Source: an uncultured Clostridia bacterium (GTDB lineage: Bacteria; Bacillota; Clostridia; Lachnospirales; Lachnospiraceae). From it: a stretch of 21,344 bases of DNA. Under the pieces are notes generated by a model that was not told where the DNA came from, made no database searches, and saw only the letters and a list, made by a program, of their open reading frames with translations. The stretch spans positions 1 to 21,344 of the forward strand of contig CAMZAI010000017.1 of NCBI GenBank assembly GCA_947304065.1, read 5' to 3'. The position numbers and the translations under genes were made by a program. Shown in pieces: positions 13,822 to 21,183 of the stretch (positions are counted from its first letter, which is position 1; every line of letters begins with the position of its first letter).

Positions 13822-15282
13822 TTACCTCTTCATCGCGGCTCTTACGCCCATCGTGCGGATCGCGTCGAGATCTGCCGAAACCGCTGCTTTAAGCTCAGCG
13901 CAGCCCGCGGGATCCATCTTGTCAAAAGCGTCCTTTTCGAATTCAAAATATGCGTCAACGAGCCCGTCTGCAGGCTTTCTGCAGTTTGCAGCGAAGAAAT
14001 CAAGCACAGCCGCGTCGTCCTTTATCTGATAAGTGCCCTCGCCGCGATGTCCGATAAGGCAGCCTTCGCCGCGCTCGTCGGAGCTGTAAAAATTGATCAG
14101 CGCCGCAAGCGAGAATGCGAGATTCTTCGGAACCTTGCCGAAACGCTTGTAATACTCGATAACGCTCGGAAGACATCTCGCCCTCCACTTCGATACGGAA
14201 TTCAGGGCTATCGAGAGCAGCTCGTGTCTGATGAAAGGATTCTCGAAACGGCTCTTTACGGCTCCCGCGAACGAAAGGAGGTCCTCCTTCGGAAGATCGA
14301 GCGTAGGAATTACCTCGTCGTAGATCACGTCATGCATAAAGCCCGCGAAATCGGCGTCCTTCATGGACTCTCCGACGGTATCGTTGCCCGCGCAGTACGA
14401 AGCGAGCACGAACGAAGTATGAGCGCCGTTAAGTATCCTTACCTTACGCTGCTTGTAAGGCTTCTGGTTGTCGGTAAAGATGACCGGAAGGCCGGTCTTT
14501 GCAAGAGGAAGCTCGTCGCTGATGTCCTTCGCGGATTCGATTACCCAGAGCGCGAAAGGCTCGCAGGTATCGAGCAGATTGTCCTCGTAGCCGAGTTCCT
14601 CCCAGAGCGCCTGATATTCTGTTCTGGGATATCCCGTTACAATGCGGTCAACGAGCGTCGAGGTAAAGATGCAGGCCTCGTCGACCCACTTCTTAAAGCC
14701 GTCCTCAAGCTTCCAGTTCGCGATCTGCTTCATCACGCACTTCTTAAGCTCGATGCCGTTGTCGTCGATCAGCTCCACGGGAAGGATCACGAGACCCTTG
14801 TCGGAAGCGCCGTCAAAAGCCTTGTATCTTGCATAAAGGAACTTTGTCAGCTTTCCGGGATATGTATTCGGAGGGCATGCTTCGAACGTATCGGTCTCAT
14901 CATAGACGATGCCGGCTTCGGTCGTATTCGAAACGATGTATCTGAGGCTCGCGAGCTTCGCATAGTCATCGTACTTCGTGTATTCCCGATAGGGATCCAC
15001 AACGTCAGCAACGGATGTGATCACGCGCTTCTCCACGTATTCGGCTCCGTCCTTCAGGCCGCGGAGGAGTACCGTGTAATTGCAGTCCTGCTTTCTGAAA
15101 TTATCGAGGCTTCCGAAAGCGATGGGCTTTACGAGAACAATGCTTCCGTCAAAGGTTCCCTTCTCGTTCATGATATCGATCATATAGTCGACAAAAGCGC
15201 GCAGAAAGCCGCCCTCTCCGAACTGAAGGACCTTGATCTCCCTCTCTTTTTTTGAAAACATGGCAGAATTGATGATGTTCAT
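13822..15282 (-). CDS. uxaB: Tagaturonate reductase (altronate oxidoreductase)
   Basis: A 486-residue NAD-dependent oxidoreductase of the polyol/mannitol dehydrogenase family that reduces D-tagaturonate to D-altronate. The N-terminal Rossmann region is VLQFGEGGFLRAFVDYMID (18-36), the mid-region has VILPVELIDDNG, and the C-terminal domain contains KVRILNGAHTSFVLASYCAG, a family hallmark, and NPFIRHELLSIALNSVSKW. I start at the ATG at 15280-15282 because AAAGGAG lies 8 nt upstream; an ATG seven codons earlier falls at the Shine-Dalgarno sequence itself. It is the first gene of the pectin operon, behind a strong promoter and a TGTAA-N4-TTACA operator. Mannitol and fructuronate reductases are relatives, but the operon argues for UxaB. 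Confidence 0.92.
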   Translation of the reverse strand: MNIINSAMFSKKEREIKVLQFGEGGFLRAFVDYMIDIMNEKGTFDGSIVLVKPIAFGSLDNFRKQDCNYTVLLRGLKDGAEYVEKRVITSVADVVDPYREYTKYDDYAKLASLRYIVSNTTEAGIVYDETDTFEACPPNTYPGKLTKFLYARYKAFDGASDKGLVILPVELIDDNGIELKKCVMKQIANWKLEDGFKKWVDEACIFTSTLVDRIVTGYPRTEYQALWEELGYEDNLLDTCEPFALWVIESAKDISDELPLAKTGLPVIFTDNQKPYKQRKVRILNGAHTSFVLASYCAGNDTVGESMKDADFAGFMHDVIYDEVIPTLDLPKEDLLSFAGAVKSRFENPFIRHELLSIALNSVSKWRARCLPSVIEYYKRFGKVPKNLAFSLAALINFYSSDERGEGCLIGHRGEGTYQIKDDAAVLDFFAANCRKPADGLVDAYFEFEKDAFDKMDPAGCAELKAAVSADLDAIRTMGVRAAMKR

Positions 15283-15332
15283 GTCAGCCGCTCCTTTTCT
15301 CATATATTTTTATTGAATGTACCCGCATATTA

Positions 15333-15348
15333 ATGTAAGCACTTACAT
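15333..15348. promoter_or_regulatory. Operator 1 (LacI-type) over the uxaB transcription start
   Basis: ATGTAAG-CA-CTTACAT is an inverted repeat with 7-bp arms. It lies directly after the uxaB -10 box, covering the expected start of transcription, a position typical for repression. The same TGTAA-N4-TTACA pattern recurs at 15495-15508 ahead of the LacI gene. The site also matches the catabolite-control (cre) consensus with a single mismatch, so CcpA cannot be excluded. Confidence 0.8.
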
Positions 15349-15354
15349 ACAACT

Positions 15355-15383
15355 ATAATAGTCCCGTCGCGCGTCGTAGTCAA
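15355..15383 (-). promoter_or_regulatory. uxaB operon promoter
   Basis: Read on the minus strand: -35 TTGACT (15378-15383), a 17-bp spacer, and -10 TATTAT (15355-15360). Both boxes differ from consensus by one base and the spacing is ideal. Operator 1 begins about 7 nt downstream of the -10 box. Confidence 0.82.
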
Positions 15384-15427
15384 GTCGGATTTTTTCTTTA
15401 TTTTCAACAGTTTTTCACGATTTCCTC

Positions 15428-15456
15428 TTGCAAAAGAGCAATGCTTCATTTATAAT
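15428..15456 (+). promoter_or_regulatory. LacI-family regulator promoter
   Basis: Plus strand: -35 TTGCAA (15428-15433), a 17-bp spacer, and a perfect -10 TATAAT (15451-15456). Transcription should start near 15463, leaving a leader of about 65 nt that contains operator 2. Confidence 0.82.
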
Positions 15457-15494
15457 TCATTTCAGGGAACAAAATGTAAAAATCAGAGCATTTT

Positions 15495-15508
15495 TGTAAT
15501 TGCTTACA
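15495..15508. promoter_or_regulatory. Operator 2 (LacI-type) in the regulator leader
   Basis: TGTAA-TTGC-TTACA, with the same half-sites and spacing as operator 1. It lies about 30 nt downstream of the expected start of the regulator transcript and 18 nt before its ATG, so binding would act as a roadblock and give autoregulation, or allow looping with operator 1 about 160 bp away. Confidence 0.75.
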
Positions 15509-15526
15509 TGCTCTATCGGAGACACC

Positions 15527-16534
15527 ATGACCATTTACGATATTTCTCAAAAAGCAGGCGTATCCATTGCCACCGTGTCCCGCGTCCTGAACGGCAGTGA
15601 CAAGGTCAGCCCGAAGACCCGCAAGAAGGTCCTCGACGTTATGGAGAAATACGCTTATACGCCGAACGCGTTCGCCAGAGGTCTGGGCTTAAGCACCTCT
15701 CACACCGTCGGCATACTTTGTGCGGACTCCTCCGACCTGTATCTGGCGAAGGCCGTATATTATCTCGAGCAGATGCTGCGCGCGAAGGGCTATGACAGCA
15801 TCCTCTGCTGCTGCGGCTACGATCTCGACAACCGCGTTAAATCTGTTAATCTCCTTCTTTCAAAGAAGGTCGACAGCATTATTTTCGTCGGATCGAACTT
15901 CATCGAAGCCAAGGAAGAGGATAACGCATATATCCGCGAGCTCGCGAACACCCATCCGGTCATGATCCTGAACGCGGACTATATAGCTCCGAACGTTTAC
16001 AGCTGCCTCTGCGACGATTACCACGCCATGTACAGCGCTGCCGAAGAGCTGATCGGAGCGGGCAGGCGCCGTATCGCGTATATCTATAATTCGACCTCTT
16101 ATTCGGGTTCAAAAAAGCTGACCGGCTACATTGACGCGATGAACGCTCACGGCCTGCAGCCCATGACAGAGTTCATCGACAGACGCTACGAGGCTTCGGA
16201 CGAGGTTCTCGAGACAGCGGAGCGTTTAAAGAAGCTCCACAAGGATACCAAGGGCGGTCTCGACGCCGTTCTCTCCGCCGAAGACGGACTCGCGCTCGGC
16301 GCGGTGAAATTCGCCCACAGGGCCGGACTCGAGATCCCGAAGGACATCGCGATCATCGGTTATAATAATTCACTGCTCGCGGTATCGAGCGAGCCTGAGC
16401 TCACCTCGATAGACAACAGGCTTGAGCTGCTTTGCCGCCAGCTCGTTACGAATCTTACCGAGATCCTCGCGGGAAGCGAGATCCCCCGTAAGACCATTTA
16501 TTCGGGTATCCTTGTAAAAAGAGGTACCACATAA
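15527..16534 (+). CDS. LacI-family transcriptional regulator of the pectin/galacturonate operon
   Basis: A 335-residue LacI/GalR-type repressor. The N-terminal helix-turn-helix is TIYDISQKAGVSIATVSRVL (2-21), followed by NGSDKVSPKTRKKVLDVMEKYAYTPNAFARGL, which holds the hinge. A periplasmic-binding-protein-like effector domain begins at HTVGILCADSSD and ends with SIDNRLELLCRQLVTNL. The ATG at 15527 has GGAG 5 nt upstream; an upstream TTG at 15500 is in frame but overlaps operator 2. It is divergent from uxaB, and two identical-pattern operators flank the shared region, so it probably represses both units. Effector identity is inferred to be a uronate or pathway intermediate. A cluster of cysteines (LCCCGY) occurs in the effector domain. 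Confidence 0.93.
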   Translation: MTIYDISQKAGVSIATVSRVLNGSDKVSPKTRKKVLDVMEKYAYTPNAFARGLGLSTSHTVGILCADSSDLYLAKAVYYLEQMLRAKGYDSILCCCGYDLDNRVKSVNLLLSKKVDSIIFVGSNFIEAKEEDNAYIRELANTHPVMILNADYIAPNVYSCLCDDYHAMYSAAEELIGAGRRRIAYIYNSTSYSGSKKLTGYIDAMNAHGLQPMTEFIDRRYEASDEVLETAERLKKLHKDTKGGLDAVLSAEDGLALGAVKFAHRAGLEIPKDIAIIGYNNSLLAVSSEPELTSIDNRLELLCRQLVTNLTEILAGSEIPRKTIYSGILVKRGTT

Positions 16535-16583
16535 CTCAGTTGAATACCCCCCTTCATAGAAACCATTTATCCTTTTAGTTCCA

Positions 16584-16619
16584 GAAAGGCCCCGGACATT
16601 CGCGTGTTCGGGGCCTTTC
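16584..16619. terminator. Strong hairpin terminator between the LacI gene and the ABC module
   Basis: A perfect 11-bp stem (GAAAGGCCCCG at 16584-16594 with CGGGGCCTTTC at 16609-16619) is extended by four more pairs, one of them G-T, around a 6-nt loop. The stem ends in CCTTTC on the plus strand and a T-rich stretch follows at about 16628. It lies between two convergent transcripts, so it probably stops both. Confidence 0.75.
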
Positions 16620-16630
16620 GACGAGTATTT

Positions 16631-17728
16631 TTATTTTTTGTCAATCACTCTCTCGGTCTCGGCGTCGAACAGATAGATGTGGTCGTAAGGGATCGCGAAG
16701 CTGATCCTCGAATCGGTCTCCGGCGTCTGATGAGGATCGATCTTTAAGATCGAAGCCACGCCGTCGATATCGATGTAAACATTCGTATTGTCGCCGAGAA
16801 GCTCGGTAAGCTCTACCGTACAGCCGACTCCTACGCTGTTCGCGGGCTTTTCGCCGTTATAGAGGACAACATGCTCCGGTCTGAAACCGAATGCGATCTC
16901 TTTGCCCTCAAGTCCCGCAGCCACAGCATCGGACGCAAAATCCGCGAGTCTTACTTTGGTATTGCCGAGATTAATATTTCCGTCAGTCACGACTGACTTT
17001 ATAAAGTTCATCGGAGGCTCGCCTATAAAGCCCGCAACGAACATATTCACGGGATTGAAGTACAGCTCGTAAGGCGTGCCGATCTGCTGGATATAGCCGT
17101 CCTTCATTACGACGATCCTGTCGGCCATAGTCATGGCTTCGGTCTGGTCATGCGTAACATAGATCGTGGTGGCGCCTGTCTGCCTGTGGATCTGGGTGAT
17201 CTCGGAACGCATCGTTACACGCTGCTTCGCATCCAGGTTCGAGAGCGGCTCGTCCATCAGGAAAATGCCTACTTTTCTGATGATCGCGCGGCCTACGGCG
17301 ACACGCTGGCGCTGTCCGCCCGAAAGCTCCCTGGGCTTGCGGTCCAGATATTCGGTAAGTCCCAAGACCTTTGCCGTAGCAAGCACCTTTTTCTCTATCA
17401 CGTCCTCGTCCACGCCCTGAAGCGTAAGTCCGAAGCTCATATTCTCATAAACGGACATATGGGGATAAAGCGCATAGCTCTGGAACACCATCGCAACCTC
17501 ACGGTCGCGGGGGCTCTTCTCGTTCACACGCTCGCCGTTGATCAGGAAGTCTCCCTTGCTGATGTTCTCGAGGCCGGCGATCATGCGCAGCGTCGTCGAC
17601 TTGCCGCAGCCCGAAGGTCCGACAAATACGATGAACTCGCCCTTTTCGATCTCAAGATTGAAATCGTGCACGGCGTGGAAGCCGTTGGGATAAATCTTAT
17701 TGATACCGGATAATGTAAGGTAAGCCAT
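16631..17728 (-). CDS. ABC transporter ATP-binding protein, UgpC/MsmX type (module 2)
   Basis: A 365-residue MalK-like ATPase. Walker A GPSGCGKST at 37-45, Q83 in VFQSYALYPHMSV, signature LSGGQRQR (135-142), Walker B IFLMDEP (155-161) with the D-loop SNLDA, and switch His 193 in VTHDQTEAM. The C-terminal third (about 240-365) is the OB/TOBE regulatory domain, with the typical FGFRPEHVVLY and a final DAETERVIDKK. Such ATPases often serve several sugar importers. It is preceded by two small membrane proteins and 15 bp from the nearer one, not by normal permeases. AAAGGAG lies 10 nt before the ATG. It closes a run of seven leftward genes, just before the strong terminator. Whether it powers the neighbouring small membrane proteins or a distant sugar permease is open. 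Confidence 0.92.
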   Translation of the reverse strand: MAYLTLSGINKIYPNGFHAVHDFNLEIEKGEFIVFVGPSGCGKSTTLRMIAGLENISKGDFLINGERVNEKSPRDREVAMVFQSYALYPHMSVYENMSFGLTLQGVDEDVIEKKVLATAKVLGLTEYLDRKPRELSGGQRQRVAVGRAIIRKVGIFLMDEPLSNLDAKQRVTMRSEITQIHRQTGATTIYVTHDQTEAMTMADRIVVMKDGYIQQIGTPYELYFNPVNMFVAGFIGEPPMNFIKSVVTDGNINLGNTKVRLADFASDAVAAGLEGKEIAFGFRPEHVVLYNGEKPANSVGVGCTVELTELLGDNTNVYIDIDGVASILKIDPHQTPETDSRISFAIPYDHIYLFDAETERVIDKK

Positions 17729-17743
17729 AAAGATATTGCTCCT

Positions 17744-18355
17744 TTATTTCTTTTTCCCCGAAGCGGTAGCCGCCGCGTCGCGGAAAATCCTTATCAGCAG
17801 ATGTTTCATGCCGATAAACAGCAGGTCGAAGCCCAGCCAGAAGAGTCCGAACAGAACCGGCTCCACGGGAAGCGCGACCGTATCCTCGATGCCTTTTGCT
17901 TTGATGACAATGACATTTATGAGGTTATAGAGATATACAACGCACACGAGTATCACAAACGCGTACGGTATGTTCAAAAACAGCGACCAGAACTTCCGCG
18001 CCGTGACCATTTTGTAGCGGTCGTTCGCGCGTTCGGTCTTTTCGATGAAGGTCAGCATGTGGTTCGTGAGCAGGTCGGTGAGGATTCCCATCGCCATGCC
18101 GAGTACAAACAGCTGATCCGTCGTATTCGTAAGGAAGTTCCCGAGCCCGAAGTAAAAGAAGAAGCATATCGCGCCGGTAAACCACCATTTTATCAGCAGG
18201 ACCTTGACGATGTTCGGTATCGACCATCTCTTCCTGCCGCTGATCTTTTCGATCTCCTTATCCGAGACCTCGGGTGAATTCTGCTCGTTCGCATTGACCA
18301 GCCTGTCCACCGCATCGGTCTTCAGATCGTAATAATTCTTTTCTTTATCTGCCAT
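17744..18355 (-). CDS. Small four-helix membrane protein of unknown function (module 2, second)
   Basis: A 203-residue protein with a hydrophilic N-terminus of about 50 residues and four predicted membrane segments at about 54-76 (WWFTGAICFFFYFGLG), 81-104, 123-150 and 165-188, ending in a basic tail (SGKKK). It lacks the EAA loop of binding-protein-dependent permeases and is too short to be MalF or MalG. A Trp/Phe-rich first helix and TNHMLTF near the end of helix 2 are notable. It does not show the R-x-R-I/V mark found after helix 3 in the other three small membrane proteins of the block, so it may be a different family. It lies 32 bp after its partner and 15 bp before the ATPase gene. Function unknown. 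Confidence 0.8.
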   Translation of the reverse strand: MADKEKNYYDLKTDAVDRLVNANEQNSPEVSDKEIEKISGRKRWSIPNIVKVLLIKWWFTGAICFFFYFGLGNFLTNTTDQLFVLGMAMGILTDLLTNHMLTFIEKTERANDRYKMVTARKFWSLFLNIPYAFVILVCVVYLYNLINVIVIKAKGIEDTVALPVEPVLFGLFWLGFDLLFIGMKHLLIRIFRDAAATASGKKK

Positions 18356-18387
18356 TTCGTATCCCGCGGCTTCGGATCAAGCCCGCA

Positions 18388-18918
18388 TCAGTCTTCTATC
18401 TCGATCTTTTCGAGATCGCCGCTGTATTCGAGGTCTATCGAGGTCTTTACTTTCTTAAGCAGCCTTCCGTATACGGGAAGGAGCGCAACGAGCACCGCAA
18501 CCGCGCATACCAGGACCGCGTGTACCGTAACGATCTTCATGGCCTTCGGGATGTAGTCCGCAGTCTCAAGCACACTCGCGAAATCCTCTCTTCCCATGGC
18601 AACCTGTACCCTGCCGCGGTAAACGATGTCGCAGAAGACGATCGCAGCGAACATCAGATACATGATCACGAGCATCGATATCCTCGGCTTCTGTCTCTTC
18701 GGGAACGCGTTCAGGAAGCAGACGAACGAGAGTATCGAGAACAGCATCGTCACAAAACCGCACAGGCCCATGTTTGAGCCCTGGATCTTGGCCGTGGTGT
18801 CCGAGATCTTCGTCAGGTTGAACGAATAGTATATGAACGCGAGCGCCAGTCCGACCAGCGCGATGTTCTGCGGGTTCCTCTTTAAGGAAACCATCGTTTT
18901 ACGGAAAAACTCCTTCAT
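18388..18918 (-). CDS. Small four-helix membrane protein of unknown function (module 2, first)
   Basis: A 176-residue protein with predicted helices at about 18-35, 50-70, 79-98 and 129-149 and an acidic C-terminal tail (DLEYSGDLEKIEIED). Features shared with the 196-aa protein at 20501-21091 are ALAFIY in helix 1 (ALAFFY there), a basic cluster after helix 2 (FPKRQKPR), the R-G-R-V motif just after helix 3 (R-G-R-I there), and a loop before helix 4. This suggests paralogy between the two modules. No EAA permease loop and no known domain. AGGAG lies 5 nt before the ATG, 8 bp after the upstream ATPase gene, so it is surely in the same transcript. Confidence 0.8.
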   Translation of the reverse strand: MKEFFRKTMVSLKRNPQNIALVGLALAFIYYSFNLTKISDTTAKIQGSNMGLCGFVTMLFSILSFVCFLNAFPKRQKPRISMLVIMYLMFAAIVFCDIVYRGRVQVAMGREDFASVLETADYIPKAMKIVTVHAVLVCAVAVLVALLPVYGRLLKKVKTSIDLEYSGDLEKIEIED

Positions 18919-18926
18919 GATAACTC

Positions 18927-19988
18927 CTATCTCACTGCATTCGAAGTTTCTTTGTCAAAGAAATGCACGCGGTCAAAACCTACATATACCTCGTCGCCTT
19001 CTTTGTAATCGCACCATTCGCGGAACTTGCAGGTGATCTTGCTGCTGCCGGCGGTTCCGTGAACCAGTGTGGTCTGTCCGAGGTTCTCGTTAAGGTTTAC
19101 CCTTACGCGTATTCCGGAGTCTGCCCTTACGACATTCTCGGGACGTACGCCGAGCGTCATCTCTTTATTCTCGTAAGCTTTCAGCAGTTCTTTCTGCTCT
19201 GCGTTCAGCGGATATTTAAAATCTTCGGAAACAAAGCTTCCGTTCTCTATCCTGCCCTCAAAGAAATTCATCGGGGGAAGTCCGATAAAGCTCGCAACAA
19301 AGAGGTTCGCCGGGGTATCGTAGAGCTCGAGGGGCGTTCCGATCTGCTGCACATGACCCATCGACATGCATACGATCCTGTCCGCCAGCGTGAGTGCTTC
19401 GGTCTGGTCATGCGTAACATAGAGCATCGTGGCCCTGAGTCTCTTGTGGAGGAGCAGTATCTCGCGCCTTGTAGCGCCTCTGAGCTTCGCATCCAGGTTC
19501 GAGAGCGGCTCGTCAAAGAGGAATACCTTCGGGGTACGCACTATCGCGCGTCCCATCGCCACACGCTGTCTCTGTCCGCCGGAAAGCTGCGCCGGCTTCT
19601 TGTTCAGCTGATCGGTAAGTCCAAGGATCTCGGCCGCCGCCAGGACCTTCTGGTGAATGACATTTTTGTTCTCCTTACGGAGCACGAGCGAGAACGCCAT
19701 GTTCTCGTAAACCGTCATATGCGCGTAGAGCGCGTAGTTCTGGAATACCATGGCAATGTCGCGGTCCTTCGGAGGCATCGAAGTGATGTCCCTGTCGTCG
19801 ATCAGCAGCTTGCCCGACGTAATGTCCTCAAGTCCGGCCACCATGCGGAGCGTCGTCGATTTGCCGCAGCCCGAAGGGCCTACGAGCACGATCAGTTCTC
19901 CGTCTTTGACGTCCAGATTGAAATCGTATACTGCCTGTACCTTATTGTCGTATATCTTTTCAAGATGCTGCAGTTTTAAACTCGCCAT
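18927..19988 (-). CDS. ABC transporter ATP-binding protein, UgpC/MsmX type (module 1)
   Basis: A 353-residue ATPase with intact motifs: Walker A GPSGCGKST (37-45), Q83 in VFQNYALYAHMTV, LSGGQRQR (135-142), Walker B VFLFDEP (155-161) with SNLDAKLRG, and VTHDQTEALT with His 193. The C-terminal MalK-type regulatory domain includes TLGVRPENVV and ends VGFDRVHFFDKETSNAVR. It is very similar in layout to the module 2 ATPase, and the two share identical DNA blocks of 31 and 28 nt over conserved motifs, so they are paralogues. Upstream lie two small membrane proteins (24-bp gap), downstream the next small membrane protein (8-bp gap). The substrate of the transporter is not evident. Confidence 0.92.
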   Translation of the reverse strand: MASLKLQHLEKIYDNKVQAVYDFNLDVKDGELIVLVGPSGCGKSTTLRMVAGLEDITSGKLLIDDRDITSMPPKDRDIAMVFQNYALYAHMTVYENMAFSLVLRKENKNVIHQKVLAAAEILGLTDQLNKKPAQLSGGQRQRVAMGRAIVRTPKVFLFDEPLSNLDAKLRGATRREILLLHKRLRATMLYVTHDQTEALTLADRIVCMSMGHVQQIGTPLELYDTPANLFVASFIGLPPMNFFEGRIENGSFVSEDFKYPLNAEQKELLKAYENKEMTLGVRPENVVRADSGIRVRVNLNENLGQTTLVHGTAGSSKITCKFREWCDYKEGDEVYVGFDRVHFFDKETSNAVR

Positions 19989-20012
19989 AGTTTACTCTCT
20001 CCAAATATTTCC

Positions 20013-20501
20013 TTACGCCGCTGTCTTTGTTTCGAGCTCCTTTTCGTAAGCCCTTAAGGTAGCGGTCTTTATGATGCCGATCACGCCCGCGAGTATCAGG
20101 AGCGCGCCCGAAGCGATGAGGTAGATGATGATCCTCGTATGCTGCGCGTCGGTCATAACCTTTGTCTCCTGATCGGCCAGTATTACGACCGCCTCGTAAG
20201 CCTTTTTGGGTATGATCCTGGTACGCACGAACTGGATCACTCCGACGACGATCAGAGTCACCGAATATCCCAAATGGTAGTTCTTTACGCCCTCCGAGCA
20301 AAGGAAGACCGTAAGCATGAACACCAGGTTAAATATGATCGATACACCCGTCAGCCAGGTGTAATAGTAATTTCCGACATCGGATTTATAAATACTGACA
20401 AAATAGAATACATTGAGTACTATCGCAAGAAGGGCCAGTCCCGAAGAGGTCTTGTTCTTGGAATAACGGAGTCTGTCCCTGCGGATCTGTTTTTCGTCCA
20501 T
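20013..20501 (-). CDS. Small four-helix membrane protein of unknown function (module 1, second)
   Basis: A 162-residue protein with a basic N-terminus (KQIRRDRLRYSKNK) and predicted helices at about 20-38, 50-68, 77-94 and 123-145, then a charged tail. After helix 3 comes R-T-R-I-I followed by a helical loop (KKAYEAVVILADQETK), a layout like R-G-R-I and R-G-R-V in the 196-aa and 176-aa proteins. Its start overlaps the stop of the 196-aa gene by one base (TAATG), so the two are co-translated and may form a pair in the membrane. No permease EAA loop or other known motif is visible. Function unknown. Confidence 0.8.
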   Translation of the reverse strand: MDEKQIRRDRLRYSKNKTSSGLALLAIVLNVFYFVSIYKSDVGNYYYTWLTGVSIIFNLVFMLTVFLCSEGVKNYHLGYSVTLIVVGVIQFVRTRIIPKKAYEAVVILADQETKVMTDAQHTRIIIYLIASGALLILAGVIGIIKTATLRAYEKELETKTAA

Positions 20502-21091
20502 TAAGCTGCTTCCTTTCCCGCTTTGATAAGTGCCTTTTCCTGTTTTGTCACGATTATTTTCCAGATAAGATTCGCGGTAAGAAGAACCGCCGCGATCACG
20601 ACGAGGCCGAGCACGTAATCAGCCGCGTCAAACCAGAAAGTAGAGTCTGTATAATAGGTTTTGCGCCTTTCGGCTACTGTTTTGAGCTTTTCAAAATCAA
20701 CTCCGGTAAGATACTGGGTCCTGTAAGCCATTATCCTGCCGCGGGCCCATATTGAGGCCGCTATGTCTCCGATAACGCAGAGCGCGATCGAAATGTAATT
20801 GCCGATGTAATAGCGCCTGCGTGTGTGCGTATTCATCACGAGATTAAATACGCCGAGAAGGATCAGAACGATGGTAACCTTTGTAAAGAGCTTGTTGAAA
20901 TCCTGCATGTCGTAAAAGATCCTGGCGCCTGCCACTCTGTCGAGCGAAGCGTCCGCAGGATCGGGCATCATGCTGTAAAGGCTGTCATACAGATCGGTGA
21001 GCAGACCCAAAGAATAGAAGAACGCCAAAGCGCTCGCAATGAGCACCACGTAGCATATTATCTTCTGGAATTTCATCTGTTTCTTATACAT
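20501..21091 (-). CDS. Small four-helix membrane protein of unknown function (module 1, first)
   Basis: A 196-residue protein with predicted helices at about 11-31, 71-87, 96-116 and 155-178. Between helices 1 and 2 is a loop of about 40 residues (LTDLYDSLYSMMPDPADASL onward), between 3 and 4 another of similar size beginning R-G-R-I, and the C-terminus is Lys-rich. With a cytoplasmic N-terminus both long loops would face outward. It resembles the 176-aa protein of module 2 in helix 1 and after helix 3. GAGG lies about 7 nt before the ATG. It is the first gene after the hairpin-rich spacer that follows the putative solute-binding protein. No known domain recognised. Confidence 0.8.
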   Translation of the reverse strand: MYKKQMKFQKIICYVVLIASALAFFYSLGLLTDLYDSLYSMMPDPADASLDRVAGARIFYDMQDFNKLFTKVTIVLILLGVFNLVMNTHTRRRYYIGNYISIALCVIGDIAASIWARGRIMAYRTQYLTGVDFEKLKTVAERRKTYYTDSTFWFDAADYVLGLVVIAAVLLTANLIWKIIVTKQEKALIKAGKEAA

Positions 21092-21133
21092 GGATAGCCT
21101 CGTTTCTGAAATGTTAATAAATTACTTAAGGTA

Positions 21134-21163
21134 GTCACGGCCTCGGAAATACCTCGGCGTGAC
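21134..21163 (-). repeat. Stem-loop 3 in the spacer before the membrane-protein genes
   Basis: GTCACG (21134-21139) pairs with CGTGAC (21158-21163), with partial pairing inside. On the minus strand the interior has CCGAGG twice. It lies about 45 nt before the start of the 196-aa gene. A minor CAGC-TTC-GCTG hairpin at 21170-21180 lies beside it. There is no T-run. Confidence 0.6.
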
Positions 21164-21183
21164 CGTAAACAGCTTCGCTGCCA

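Noticed and set aside
13684..15255. Plus-strand open frame of 523 codons
   Set aside because: It runs antisense to uxaB and the start of uxaA, has no domain character or ribosome binding site, and arises from the codon pattern of the real genes.
15283..15303. Upstream in-frame ATG for uxaB
   Set aside because: The seven extra codons cover the AAAGGAG ribosome binding site of the ATG at 15282.
18963..19979. Plus-strand open frame of 338 codons
   Set aside because: It is the antisense of the module 1 ATPase; the minus strand has every ABC motif in order.
17744..21091. Small membrane proteins as MalF/MalG-type permeases
   Set aside because: They are 162-203 aa with four predicted helices and no EAA loop, so I do not call them permeases.
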